This document shows positions 1 to 7,666 of a stretch of 32,635 nucleotides of DNA, piece by piece. The DNA is taken from NCBI GenBank assembly GCA_903925285.1, contig CAIYET010001097.1, positions 1 through 32,635 on the forward strand. Reading direction: 5' to 3'. Position 1 is the stretch's first letter. Each line of letters begins with the position of its first letter. Below the pieces are notes generated by a model that saw only the letters and a program-made list of their open reading frames with translations, had not been told where the DNA came from and did not search any database. Made by a program: the position numbers and the translations under genes. The stretch comes from Candidatus Hydrogenedentota bacterium. Lineage in GTDB: Bacteria; Hydrogenedentota; Hydrogenedentia; Hydrogenedentales; SLHB01.

Positions 1-22
1 AAGTACCCTTCGTTTCGTATCC

Positions 23-78
23 TTCATCCTACAGCCTACAGCCTACAGCCTAAAGCCTAAAGCCTAAAGCCTTCATCC
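23..78. repeat. Heptad array 1 (TACAGCC/TAAAGCC, 8 units)
   Basis: Eight contiguous 7-bp units in perfect register: TTCATCC, three TACAGCC, three TAAAGCC, TTCATCC. Read on the minus strand they are GGATGAA, GGCTTTA and GGCTGTA units. The last unit contains the TGA stop codon (73-75, minus) of the TIM-barrel gene, so the array starts inside the gene end. Only one arm is present here; a partner arm could lie outside the window. Confidence 0.9.
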
Positions 79-963
79 CTCAACCGCGGTCAGCTTCTCG
101 ACGAAAGCCCGGGCTTTGCGGGCCTCCTCCAATAATTTTGGCAATTCGCCGGGTGCCAGGCATTCGACCACGAGTGCGCCGGACTTGAACCCGCCTTTCG
201 CAAGCCCCGCCATTACCTTCGGAAAATCGACCTTGCCCGTGCCCGGCGTTATTAGAACCTCTTTGGGCGGCATGAAGTCTTTGACGGACATGCCTGCGAC
301 GAGACCGGCGACCGTAACCGCGTCGTCGACCGGATCCAGTTTGGCGTCCGAGTAGTAGAAAATGTTGCCGGGATCGTACCAGAGGCGGAAGTTCTTTTGA
401 TTGACGCGCTCGATGATCTTGCGGCATTGCGGCCCGGTCGAGTTCAGCCCGCCGTGTGGCTTGACGCTGATGCCCATGCCTTTTTCGGCGGCGTAGGGGC
501 AGCATTCCGCGATAGCCTTATAGTAGAGGTCGAATAGCGCCTTGTCGCCGATGCCGCCCATCATGAGGTTCTCGACTCCGATGATCGCGCAGCATTCGAT
601 CAGACCGCGCAACCCCTTGATGCCCGCATCGAGCGACTCCGCGACCGGGATGTCGCCGCCGTATACCGACGCGACCTCGAGGTTGCGCTTGCGGCACTCG
701 TCGCCGATTGTACGCGCCTCGTCCGGCGTGGTCTTCACGGAAACGACGAGCCGCGACTCCGACTTGGTCGTCATGAGGCCCACATAACGATAACCGGCTT
801 CCGCGATGGCATCCAGCGCTACGCGATATTCGTGCCGGTCCCACGCCCGCGTATAGCATCCAATGCGCCACTTCGGCGTGGCGCCCGAAACGGAGCGCGC
901 GGCAATCAGGCTTGCCGCTCCCGCCACAGCGGACTTGAGAAATGTGCGGCGGCGCAGTTTCAT
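73..963 (-). CDS. Tat-exported xylose-isomerase-like TIM-barrel protein (sugar phosphate isomerase/epimerase family)
   Basis: The 296-aa protein opens with a twin-arginine signal (RRRTFLK, then a hydrophobic stretch and a likely cut after VSGA, about residue 28), so it should act outside the cytoplasm. The body matches the AP-endonuclease-2/xylose-isomerase-like TIM barrel: WRIGCYTRAW near the start of the barrel, VKPHGG around the middle, LWYDPGN, then SVKD and LVVECL near the end. Acidic and His residues in these strands normally bind a divalent metal. The start at 963 is chosen because AGGAGA lies 9 nt upstream and the Tat signal begins there; an in-frame extension upstream overlaps the preceding gene and is not protein-like. 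It lies 20 bp after the oxidoreductase gene and is surely co-transcribed. The substrate is unknown; a 3-keto-sugar isomerase or lyase role is possible from the pairing. Confidence 0.88.
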   Translation of the reverse strand: MKLRRRTFLKSAVAGAASLIAARSVSGATPKWRIGCYTRAWDRHEYRVALDAIAEAGYRYVGLMTTKSESRLVVSVKTTPDEARTIGDECRKRNLEVASVYGGDIPVAESLDAGIKGLRGLIECCAIIGVENLMMGGIGDKALFDLYYKAIAECCPYAAEKGMGISVKPHGGLNSTGPQCRKIIERVNQKNFRLWYDPGNIFYYSDAKLDPVDDAVTVAGLVAGMSVKDFMPPKEVLITPGTGKVDFPKVMAGLAKGGFKSGALVVECLAPGELPKLLEEARKARAFVEKLTAVEG

Positions 964-983
964 GACGTCATTCTCCTGACGCG

Positions 984-2237
984 TTATCCCTCGTGGATCT
1001 CGCGCTTCTCGCGGTCGTAGACTTGGCGGCGTCCTGTTTCGTACGCGCGCGTGGCCATGAGTATCGCCACGCCGTGCTGGTAACCGGCGTCGATGGATGC
1101 GTTGGGTGTTTCGCGGCTGCGCAGGCATTGGAGCCAGTCGAGGAAATGGTCGGGCTGCGGGATGTCTTCGACTTCTTTTTTGCCGCGAATATCGCCTTTG
1201 TTCTTGCTTCCTCCTTCGGCGGTAAGTACGGGGCTGCTCCAGTTGACCATGTCGAGGGTGCCCTGGTCGCCAAGAATGCGGAAAGTGTTGCTGCCGCTGT
1301 TGCCAAAATTGGTCGTGTACGACACCATGAAGCCTTCGGGATAGGTCCAGAGGGCCTGCACGTGGTCAGGGCAGGTGAACCCGTAATCGTCTTTCCAGGT
1401 ATAGGTGCCGCCGAGGCAGACGGCGCTGGACGGAAACTGAGAACCTGTTATATAGTTAACTAGATCGATGTAGTGGCTGCCGAAGCCCGGCACGGATCCG
1501 CCGGAGAAATCGAGGAAGCCGTACCACCCCGAGTATTGCGTGGCGTTGAAGGGGCGCATCGGACGGTCGTAAAGAAATTCCTTCCAGTCGACATCTTCTT
1601 CTTTGACGTCTTTGAGGTAGGCGTACCAGTAGGGTTGTTCGCCGTTGCGGCACTGTTCGATGCGGCCGACTTTGCCGAGAATGCCGGTCTTGTACAGTTC
1701 GCGGCAGCCCGCCATGCTGGGGAGACTGCGGAGCTGCGTACCGATCTGGCATACGACCTTGTTCTCTTTGACGGCGTCGTATGCAGATTTCAGCGAACCG
1801 AGGTCCATCGAGATCGGCTTCTCGGAATAGACATCTTTCTTCGCCTTGGCAACCGCTTCGAGATGCAGCGTGTGGACATGGTCGGGCGATGCAATCATGA
1901 CGGCGTCGACGTCGTCCAGCGCCACCAAGTCGCGATAGGAAACGAATTGCCGCGCCTCGCGCCCGTACCATTCCTTGGTTTTTGCCGCAGCCATCTCGCG
2001 CCGAACCCGCCACGGGTCGCACACGGCGGTAATTTCGATGTTCTGGTCTTTGGCGTACGGGTTGACGCCGGCCATGTGTGCGTCGATGCCGCGGCTGCCG
2101 CACCCGATCACGCCTATCGAGATTCGGTCGTTCGCACCTTTCACGCGCGCGTAACTCGCGGCCGTCATGGACAAGGCCACCGTACCCACGGAGGCAGTCT
2201 TCAGGAATCCACGTCGTGTCATGTTGTTGCTTCCCAT
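984..2237 (-). CDS. Tat-exported Gfo/Idh/MocA family oxidoreductase
   Basis: The 417-aa protein has a Tat signal (TRRGFLK with a following hydrophobic segment, residues about 8-30). A Rossmann NAD(P)-binding motif follows (IGVIGCGSRGIDAH, about residues 41-54), then the family EKP motif (YSEKPISMDLGS), in which the Lys is normally catalytic or cofactor-binding. The C-terminal alpha/beta domain includes GSHYIDLVNYITG, with the His usual for the active site. Length is typical of secreted members in PVC-like bacteria. Start: GGGAGGG lies 7 nt before the ATG at 2237; an alternative ATG at 2222 would begin directly at MTRRGF. It is the first gene of a two-gene operon with the TIM-barrel gene. Likely role: oxidation or reduction of a sugar hydroxyl with bound nicotinamide cofactor, folded before Tat export. 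Substrate not deducible. Confidence 0.93.
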   Translation of the reverse strand: MGSNNMTRRGFLKTASVGTVALSMTAASYARVKGANDRISIGVIGCGSRGIDAHMAGVNPYAKDQNIEITAVCDPWRVRREMAAAKTKEWYGREARQFVSYRDLVALDDVDAVMIASPDHVHTLHLEAVAKAKKDVYSEKPISMDLGSLKSAYDAVKENKVVCQIGTQLRSLPSMAGCRELYKTGILGKVGRIEQCRNGEQPYWYAYLKDVKEEDVDWKEFLYDRPMRPFNATQYSGWYGFLDFSGGSVPGFGSHYIDLVNYITGSQFPSSAVCLGGTYTWKDDYGFTCPDHVQALWTYPEGFMVSYTTNFGNSGSNTFRILGDQGTLDMVNWSSPVLTAEGGSKNKGDIRGKKEVEDIPQPDHFLDWLQCLRSRETPNASIDAGYQHGVAILMATRAYETGRRQVYDREKREIHEG

Positions 2238-2256
2238 GGTATAACCCTCCCAATCG

Positions 2257-2286
2257 ATGTTAGCACACGCTTGGGTTGAAGGACAA
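2257..2286 (-). promoter_or_regulatory. Putative sigma70 promoter of the oxidoreductase operon
   Basis: On the minus strand TTGTCC (2281-2286) and TAACAT (2257-2262) are separated by 18 bp, each 4/6 to consensus, about 20 bp upstream of the ATG at 2237. The -35 box falls in the conserved GGACAAA flank of heptad array 2, so the repeat may supply part of this promoter. Confidence 0.45.
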
Positions 2287-2377
2287 ACCTGGCAATTGCG
2301 GATTGCGGATTGCGGATTGTAGATTGACTATTTCAAGACTCATCAATCTACAATCTACAATCCGCAATCCGCAATCC
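2274..2377. repeat. Heptad inverted repeat 2 (GGATTGC/GGATTGT family)
   Basis: Left arm 2300-2327 holds heptads GGATTGC, GGATTGC, GGATTGT, AGATTGA. The loop is 2328-2342 (CTATTTCAAGACTCA). Right arm 2343-2377 is the inverted complement with five heptads. Perfect pairing over at least 21 bp is possible. The left flank TTGAAGGACAAACCTGGC recurs nearly unchanged at 16371-16388. Loop and arms recur in opposite orientation at 3057-3127, on the other side of the small gene 2424-3050. Confidence 0.92.
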
Positions 2378-2388
2378 TTTCAGGCGAT

Positions 2389-2417
2389 TTGCCTATCGTC
2401 GCTCGCTTGCGTAAAAT
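2389..2417 (+). promoter_or_regulatory. Sigma70-like promoter placing the start at the ATG (leaderless)
   Basis: TTGCCT (2389-2394), a 17-bp spacer and TAAAAT (2412-2417). The ATG is at 2424, only 6 nt after the -10 box, so the transcript would begin at or next to the start codon. No Shine-Dalgarno sequence is visible, which fits a leaderless mRNA. Confidence 0.55.
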
Positions 2418-2423
2418 CCTGTT

Positions 2424-3050
2424 ATGCGAATCACATCGTCTTTCATAGCGGGAGGGCTTATGTTCTGCGTGTGCGTAGCGCATGCCGAAATCCCCGCGCA
2501 ACTCTGCGACTTCTTGAATCCCGAAGCGATTGTGAAACTGGAAGCGGGCAAAGTCATCCAGCAACGCAAGGGGTTCAAGGATGCGGAAGGCCGCAATTGC
2601 GCGCAGGGCCGTGCGGCTATTCTGATCGAGAAGCCCCCGTCCGCGATTTGGAAACTGTTGATCGCCAATGATGCCTATCATGAGTACATTCCGCACGCGG
2701 TATCGTCGGTGAAGTACTCGGAACAGGGCAATGAGATCGGATGGAAAGAGACCGTCAAGGTTCTTCTTGGCAAGATCTCGTTTCATGTCATTCAGACGCG
2801 CGACGAGGCCGCGTATGTCTTGAGTTGGCGTATCGACAAGACCAAACAAAATGGCATTCACGATACGCAGGGCAGTTGGACGCTCGTCCCGCATGGCCGG
2901 AGCATGACGATTCTGGTTTATGCGGCGCGGATCGACAGCGGGATGTCCGTGCCTGCATTTGTCGAGAACTTCTTTCTCAATCGCAGCTTGCCGGAATTGC
3001 TCGATGCCGTGAAGAAACGTGCCGAATCCGACGGGGCTTACAAACGATAG
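2424..3050 (+). CDS. Secreted SRPBCC/START-like protein
   Basis: The 208-aa protein has an N-terminal signal peptide (hydrophobic residues about 4-20, likely cut after AHA at 21). The rest looks like an SRPBCC (polyketide-cyclase/START-like) hydrophobic-ligand fold: an early helix region (PPSAIWKLLIANDAYHEYIPHA), alternating beta strands with WKETVKVLLGKISFHVIQ and YVLSWRID, a GSWTLVP strand, and a long C-terminal helix (VENFFLNRSLPELLDAVKKRA). A periplasmic lipid or small hydrophobic ligand is plausible but not shown. No ribosome binding site is visible; a -10 box 6 nt upstream suggests leaderless expression. The gene is bracketed by two inverted copies of one heptad element, whose right copy starts at the last base of the TAG stop. 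Family assignment is by pattern and moderate. Confidence 0.8.
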   Translation: MRITSSFIAGGLMFCVCVAHAEIPAQLCDFLNPEAIVKLEAGKVIQQRKGFKDAEGRNCAQGRAAILIEKPPSAIWKLLIANDAYHEYIPHAVSSVKYSEQGNEIGWKETVKVLLGKISFHVIQTRDEAAYVLSWRIDKTKQNGIHDTQGSWTLVPHGRSMTILVYAARIDSGMSVPAFVENFFLNRSLPELLDAVKKRAESDGAYKR

Positions 3051-3127
3051 GATGAAGGATTGCGGATTGTAGATTGATGAGCCTTGAAATAGTCAATCTG
3101 CAATCTACCATCTACAATCCGCAATCC
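3050..3127. repeat. Heptad inverted repeat 3 (inverted copy of element 2)
   Basis: Units are GGATGAA, GGATTGC, GGATTGT, AGATTGA (3050-3077). The loop is TGAGCCTTGAAATAG (3078-3092). Right-arm units are TCAATCT, GCAATCT, ACCATCT, ACAATCC, GCAATCC (3093-3127). The loop is the reverse complement of the loop at 2328-2342 with one mismatch in 15. The first base is the last base of the TAG stop codon of the upstream gene. Confidence 0.9.
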
Positions 3128-3252
3128 TTTCAGCGCACCCAGAGCGATCAATCAGTGTGGTTGCCGGCAATGTACCGGTGCACCACCTACGATAAATACT
3201 GTACTGGCAATGGACTTATACCTACAAGAAAATACGTCTTGACAAGCGCGCC

Positions 3253-3295
3253 AAAACAAAAAGCATGCTGCCCGGACCGAAGTCCGGGCAGCATG
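3253..3295 (-). terminator. Intrinsic terminator of the anchored PASTA protein gene
   Basis: A perfect 14-bp stem, CATGCTGCCCGGAC (3264-3277) with GTCCGGGCAGCATG (3282-3295), closes a 4-nt loop. On the minus strand a T-rich tract (complement of 3253-3262) follows. It lies 27 bp after the stop codon at 3322. Confidence 0.93.
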
Positions 3296-3321
3296 TGTAA
3301 GTTAACCAGTTCGTATCGAGT

Positions 3322-4857
3322 CTAGCCGCGCTTGCGGAACATTGCAAGACCGCCGCCGCCCAACAACATGCCAATCAGCGCGCCCAAAGCGACCGGCGCA
3401 GCCAGCGGCAATGTACCGGCAACGACCGTGACTTGCCACTCTGCCGTGACCGCCATCTTTTTGCCGGAATCTGTCGCGGTGCAGATGTACTTGCCGGTAT
3501 CTAGGAGCGTGATATTATCTTTTGTGTAGGTTTCACCGGAGGCGCCCGAAATCGGCTGGCCATTGAAAGTCCACGCGTAAGAAACGGTACCACCCGCGCC
3601 ACCGGTCACCAAGGACAGCGTAAAGGTACTTCCGACCGGCAGCCAGAGATTAGGACTGCTCTGCGAGATGAGTTTGAACGCAATGCCGTCGCAGTAGTCC
3701 ACCGGGGTCAGCGGGGGGCGCTTCGCCGGATTAAGTGCGTATTCGACGTACTTTTCAACCATCTGATCGTTTGTGAGACCGGGGAAAACTGCGGGGTCGT
3801 TTACATAATAGTATTCGCAGTAGTTGGTGGCTCCGTCGCCGTCGGCATCGCCGGCCTTCGAGAAGAATTCCGGCATCCGTGCATAGTCGGTTATGTCGGG
3901 CGTCGGATTGGCGATTATACCGGTACTGCCTAGAACGGCCAGCAACGCCATAATGAAACCGCCCGATCCGCTACAGTTAATCTCGTTGGGCATGTTCACG
4001 GGGGGCGTATCGTCAGTCAAGTGATAGTCTGAGAGCGTTGCTGTGCCGTCGCCGATAAGCATATGGCCGAGCAGAACCTGCTGCAATCCATTGGCCAATC
4101 CGCCCAGCAGAGTCCAGTAGCTGCCTACATCCTGTTCGAATTGTTCGGCGGACACGTTCAACGCATGAAGCACCTTTTCGTGCGTGAGGCCCGTGTATTC
4201 GGGGAGGTGAGCGGGGATGTTGAAACTCACGTTGCCCAGAATGTCTCCGATGAGTCTCAATTCGATTTTACCGTCGTTCATATTGTTGCCATGGAGGGCG
4301 TAGAACAGTGGCCCTTCAGCAATCGGGGGCACATGGGTCGGGTCGCCATATGGGTTCTTCAGAATCACCTGCGAGGATCCGTTGAGGTCTCCGGTTTCGC
4401 AAGCGAGCAACGAAATGAGAGCCATGTACTCGGGCGGAATCATGCTTATGAGGGTGGGGTTGGTGACGAGAGCTTGTTGGGCGTCGCAAAAGTTATTTAC
4501 GTCTGTGCCTTCAAGCGCATTCGTGCCCCACGGCCATACGGGATCGCTCTTGAATGGGCTTGGAGGAGTGGCAACCACGCAAGTAACAGTGTTCCAACCG
4601 GGCACGGTTGGCGAGGGTTCGACGATTACCGTACCAATTGGAGGAATCGTTCGATACACTTTCCCGCTCGGCCAATTGGCACTACTCCCGTACTTGTTCG
4701 TAGTTGCTTTCACAAGCCCCACGTTTGTCAGCGCTGTCCCCGCCGCAGCCGCCGTCATACCTTCGACGTTCGGCACTGTCTGCGCTACTGCGCCTGCCAT
4801 CGTAAATGTTGTCATTAGGATGGCTAATACAACCACTCTTACCACATTTTTCGTCAT
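3322..4857 (-). CDS. Secreted PASTA/Ig-like protein with C-terminal membrane anchor
   Basis: The 511-aa protein starts with a signal peptide (hydrophobic residues 7-24, cut near VAQ at 26). A PASTA-like domain follows (VPNVEGMTAAAAGTAL, about residues 28-95). The central region of about 300 aa I do not recognise; it contains a Ca-binding-like stretch DADGDGATNYCEYY. Next is an Ig-like/PKD-like domain (SYAWTFNGQPISGASG through DTGKYICTATDSG, about 395-480). The tail is LPLAAPVALGALIG plus a Gly-rich hydrophobic segment ending FRKRG, resembling CTERM-type sorting signals or a simple stop-transfer anchor. PASTA domains in other proteins bind peptidoglycan fragments or stabilise surface proteins. 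Start at 4857: AGGAG lies 9 nt upstream; an in-frame start at 4902 lacks a signal-peptide pattern. It has its own promoter, long leader and terminator. Confidence 0.85.
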   Translation of the reverse strand: MTKNVVRVVVLAILMTTFTMAGAVAQTVPNVEGMTAAAAGTALTNVGLVKATTNKYGSSANWPSGKVYRTIPPIGTVIVEPSPTVPGWNTVTCVVATPPSPFKSDPVWPWGTNALEGTDVNNFCDAQQALVTNPTLISMIPPEYMALISLLACETGDLNGSSQVILKNPYGDPTHVPPIAEGPLFYALHGNNMNDGKIELRLIGDILGNVSFNIPAHLPEYTGLTHEKVLHALNVSAEQFEQDVGSYWTLLGGLANGLQQVLLGHMLIGDGTATLSDYHLTDDTPPVNMPNEINCSGSGGFIMALLAVLGSTGIIANPTPDITDYARMPEFFSKAGDADGDGATNYCEYYYVNDPAVFPGLTNDQMVEKYVEYALNPAKRPPLTPVDYCDGIAFKLISQSSPNLWLPVGSTFTLSLVTGGAGGTVSYAWTFNGQPISGASGETYTKDNITLLDTGKYICTATDSGKKMAVTAEWQVTVVAGTLPLAAPVALGALIGMLLGGGGLAMFRKRG

Positions 4858-4914
4858 GTTGCCACACTCCTCTTTTATGGCTATTGATTGCCCTATCACC
4901 ACAAAACTACTATG

Positions 4915-4985
4915 GCCCTACACCTTTCGACGTTTGCGAAAAACTCGCAGCCTGCGCCGCCTGATCGCCTTCTCATCGTAGGGGC
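4915..4985 (-). promoter_or_regulatory. Foldable 5' leader element upstream of the anchored PASTA protein
   Basis: The predicted transcript start (about 5004) leaves a leader of about 145 nt. Within it GCCCCTAC (minus strand, complement of 4978-4985) can pair with GTAGGGC (complement of 4915-4921), with one bulged C. This closes a 71-nt domain that contains a TGCGA/TCGCA hairpin and a CGAAAG segment. It could be a regulatory RNA. It does not match a riboswitch class that I can name with confidence. Confidence 0.35.
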
Positions 4986-5010
4986 TACTCCTCCCCTCGT
5001 CCATAGGAAT

Positions 5011-5038
5011 AATATATCATGTTTGTACCGCCTGTCAA
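5011..5038 (-). promoter_or_regulatory. Strong sigma70 promoter of the anchored PASTA protein gene
   Basis: On the minus strand a consensus TTGACA (complement of 5033-5038), a 16-bp spacer and TATATT (complement of 5011-5016). The -35 and adjoining bases TTGACAGGCGGTACA resemble the groES promoter region. Confidence 0.8.
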
Positions 5039-5160
5039 GGACTTTCTCGAAGTCCGAACGGGAACGAAATAATGCCCAGCGCGGCGCGAGGGATTCTCCG
5101 GTCTCGCTTACGGTCGGTTTGGGAATATTTTGCGTCATAACCGGCTGTGGGTAGGTGTCT

Positions 5161-5208
5161 TATGAAACAAAGGCAAAGGGCGCCCGCGCAATCGCGCAAG
5201 CGCCCTTT
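5161..5208 (-). terminator. Intrinsic terminator of groESL
   Basis: AAAGGGCGC (5175-5183) pairs with GCGCCCTTT (5200-5208); the interior GCGC repeats can pair further. On the minus strand the stem is followed by a T-rich stretch (complement of 5161-5174). It lies 24 bp after the groL stop codon. Confidence 0.8.
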
Positions 5209-5231
5209 GGACGTATTGATCCTTCTGGACT

Positions 5232-6869
<1,638 letters not shown>

Positions 6870-6890
6870 TTAATGTCCTCCGTTCGTGAA

Positions 6891-6906
6891 CCGCCCCGGA
6901 GGGCGG
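6891..6906 (-). other. groES-groEL intergenic hairpin
   Basis: CCGCCC, a four-base loop and GGGCGG form a perfect 6-bp GC stem with a compact loop, 24 bp before the groL start. It has no T-tract, so it is not a terminator. Intergenic stem-loops here can protect or stage processing of groESL mRNA; that role is inferred. Confidence 0.6.
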
Positions 6907-6930
6907 ATTCGTTCTATGCGCCCAATACCC

Positions 6931-7218
6931 TTACTCGATCACCGCCAATACGTCGTCTTCCCGCATGATGATGTGCTCTTCGCCGTCGATCTTCACTTCC
7001 GTACCGGCGTACTTCCCCATCAGGATGCGGTCGCCTTTCTTCACTTCCAGCGGTACGCGCTTGCCGTCGTCGTCCAAACGGCCTGGACCCACCGCGACCA
7101 CGCGACCTTCTTGCGGCTTCTCCTTCGCGGTATCGGGAATGATGATCCCGCCGCGAACGGTTTCGCTGGATTCCTCGCGCTTCACAAGAATTCGATCTGC
7201 TAACGGCCTTACCTTCAT
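6931..7218 (-). CDS. groS: Co-chaperonin GroES (10 kDa subunit)
   Basis: A complete 95-aa Gro[18 protein letters not shown] at the N-terminus, the mobile-loop region [20 protein letters not shown] (about residues 17-36), VVAVGPGR, the [14 protein letters not shown] strand and the C-terminal EDDVLAVIE. It forms the heptameric lid of the GroEL chamber. Start at 7218: AAGGAG sits 9-10 nt upstream and the protein aligns from its first residue. An open frame continues 51 codons upstream to 7371, but it is unlike GroES and would begin at the transcript start, so it is treated as leader. It is first in the groES-groEL operon. Confidence 0.98.
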   Translation of the reverse strand: MKVRPLADRILVKREESSETVRGGIIIPDTAKEKPQEGRVVAVGPGRLDDDGKRVPLEVKKGDRILMGKYAGTEVKIDGEEHIIMREDDVLAVIE

Positions 7219-7294
7219 GTGCTCATTCTCCTTTTTCGTTACGCGGCCTTCACGCCGCCTGTACCTACTGTCGTCGGCTCTACCGGGTGTTCCT

Positions 7295-7327
7295 TTTGGC
7301 CAAAGACTTGTATCGGCCATTTTGGCA
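7295..7327. promoter_or_regulatory. Dyad motifs in the groES leader
   Basis: TTTGGCCAAA (7295-7304) is a perfect 10-bp palindrome and GCCATTTTGGCA (7316-7327) is a partial dyad. The latter 12-mer recurs exactly, on the opposite strand, at 7531-7542. Possible operator sites; no regulator can be named. Confidence 0.3.
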
Positions 7328-7376
7328 CGACGAGCAGCCTTTTCAGTTCTTTCGCTCATCGCGCCAGTCACCTTTT

Positions 7377-7406
7377 ATAATAGCAGGTGTACCGCCCGCC
7401 TGTCAA
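7377..7406 (-). promoter_or_regulatory. Sigma70 promoter of groES-groEL
   Basis: On the minus strand TTGACA (complement of 7401-7406), an 18-bp spacer and TATTAT (complement of 7377-7382). Transcription should begin near 7370, leaving a leader of about 150 nt. No CIRCE inverted repeat (TTAGCACTC-N9-GAGTGCTAA) is present. Confidence 0.8.
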
Positions 7407-7530
7407 TACAAAGTAAGTTACTGGTAATAGGGACTTTAAGTTCGTTTTGGCTGAAACGAAGGCTGGGAAGCGCCGGGGTTTTTATTTCAACGCAAACCTA
7501 TTTGACTAATACTATTGCAATAAATTCGTT

Positions 7531-7543
7531 TGCCAAAATGGCA
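7531..7543. promoter_or_regulatory. TGCCA-AAA-TGGCA dyad between divergent promoters
   Basis: A perfect 5-bp inverted repeat around AAA, 63 bp upstream of the HDOD-gene -35 box. Its complement shares 12 identical bases with the site in the groES leader. Apart from this dyad, the intergenic stretch 7407-7606 is AT-rich and I see no gene in it. Confidence 0.3.
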
Positions 7544-7606
7544 GCCCGTTGGCCATTCATGCCATCGAGTGCCAAACGTGTGGACTACCTCCGATATCGC
7601 AGCCAC

Positions 7607-7635
7607 TTGACTCTCGTCCATGCGCGTCCTACACT
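7607..7635 (+). promoter_or_regulatory. Sigma70 promoter of the HDOD gene
   Basis: TTGACT (7607-7612), a 17-bp spacer and TACACT (7630-7635). The start site expected near 7642 lies after the ATG at 7640, which argues for a downstream start codon (GTG 7667 or ATG 7685). Confidence 0.7.
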
Positions 7636-7666
7636 ATAGATGGAGCGTCGGTGCGGGGACCATATC

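Noticed and set aside
23-78. CRISPR-like tandem repeats
   Set aside because: Units are 7 bp and contiguous, with no unique spacers and no cas genes nearby.
4915-4985. c-di-GMP-I (GEMM) riboswitch
   Set aside because: The leader has CGCAAAC and CGAAAG pieces but lacks the conserved GACGCAAAGC core and the receptor segments, so no class is called.
7219-7371. N-terminal extension of GroES
   Set aside because: The frame is open for 51 codons upstream, but it is not GroES-like, would start at the transcript start, and a good ribosome site serves the internal ATG at 7218.
7219-7440. CIRCE operator at groES
   Set aside because: No TTAGCACTC/GAGTGCTAA inverted repeat is present in the region.
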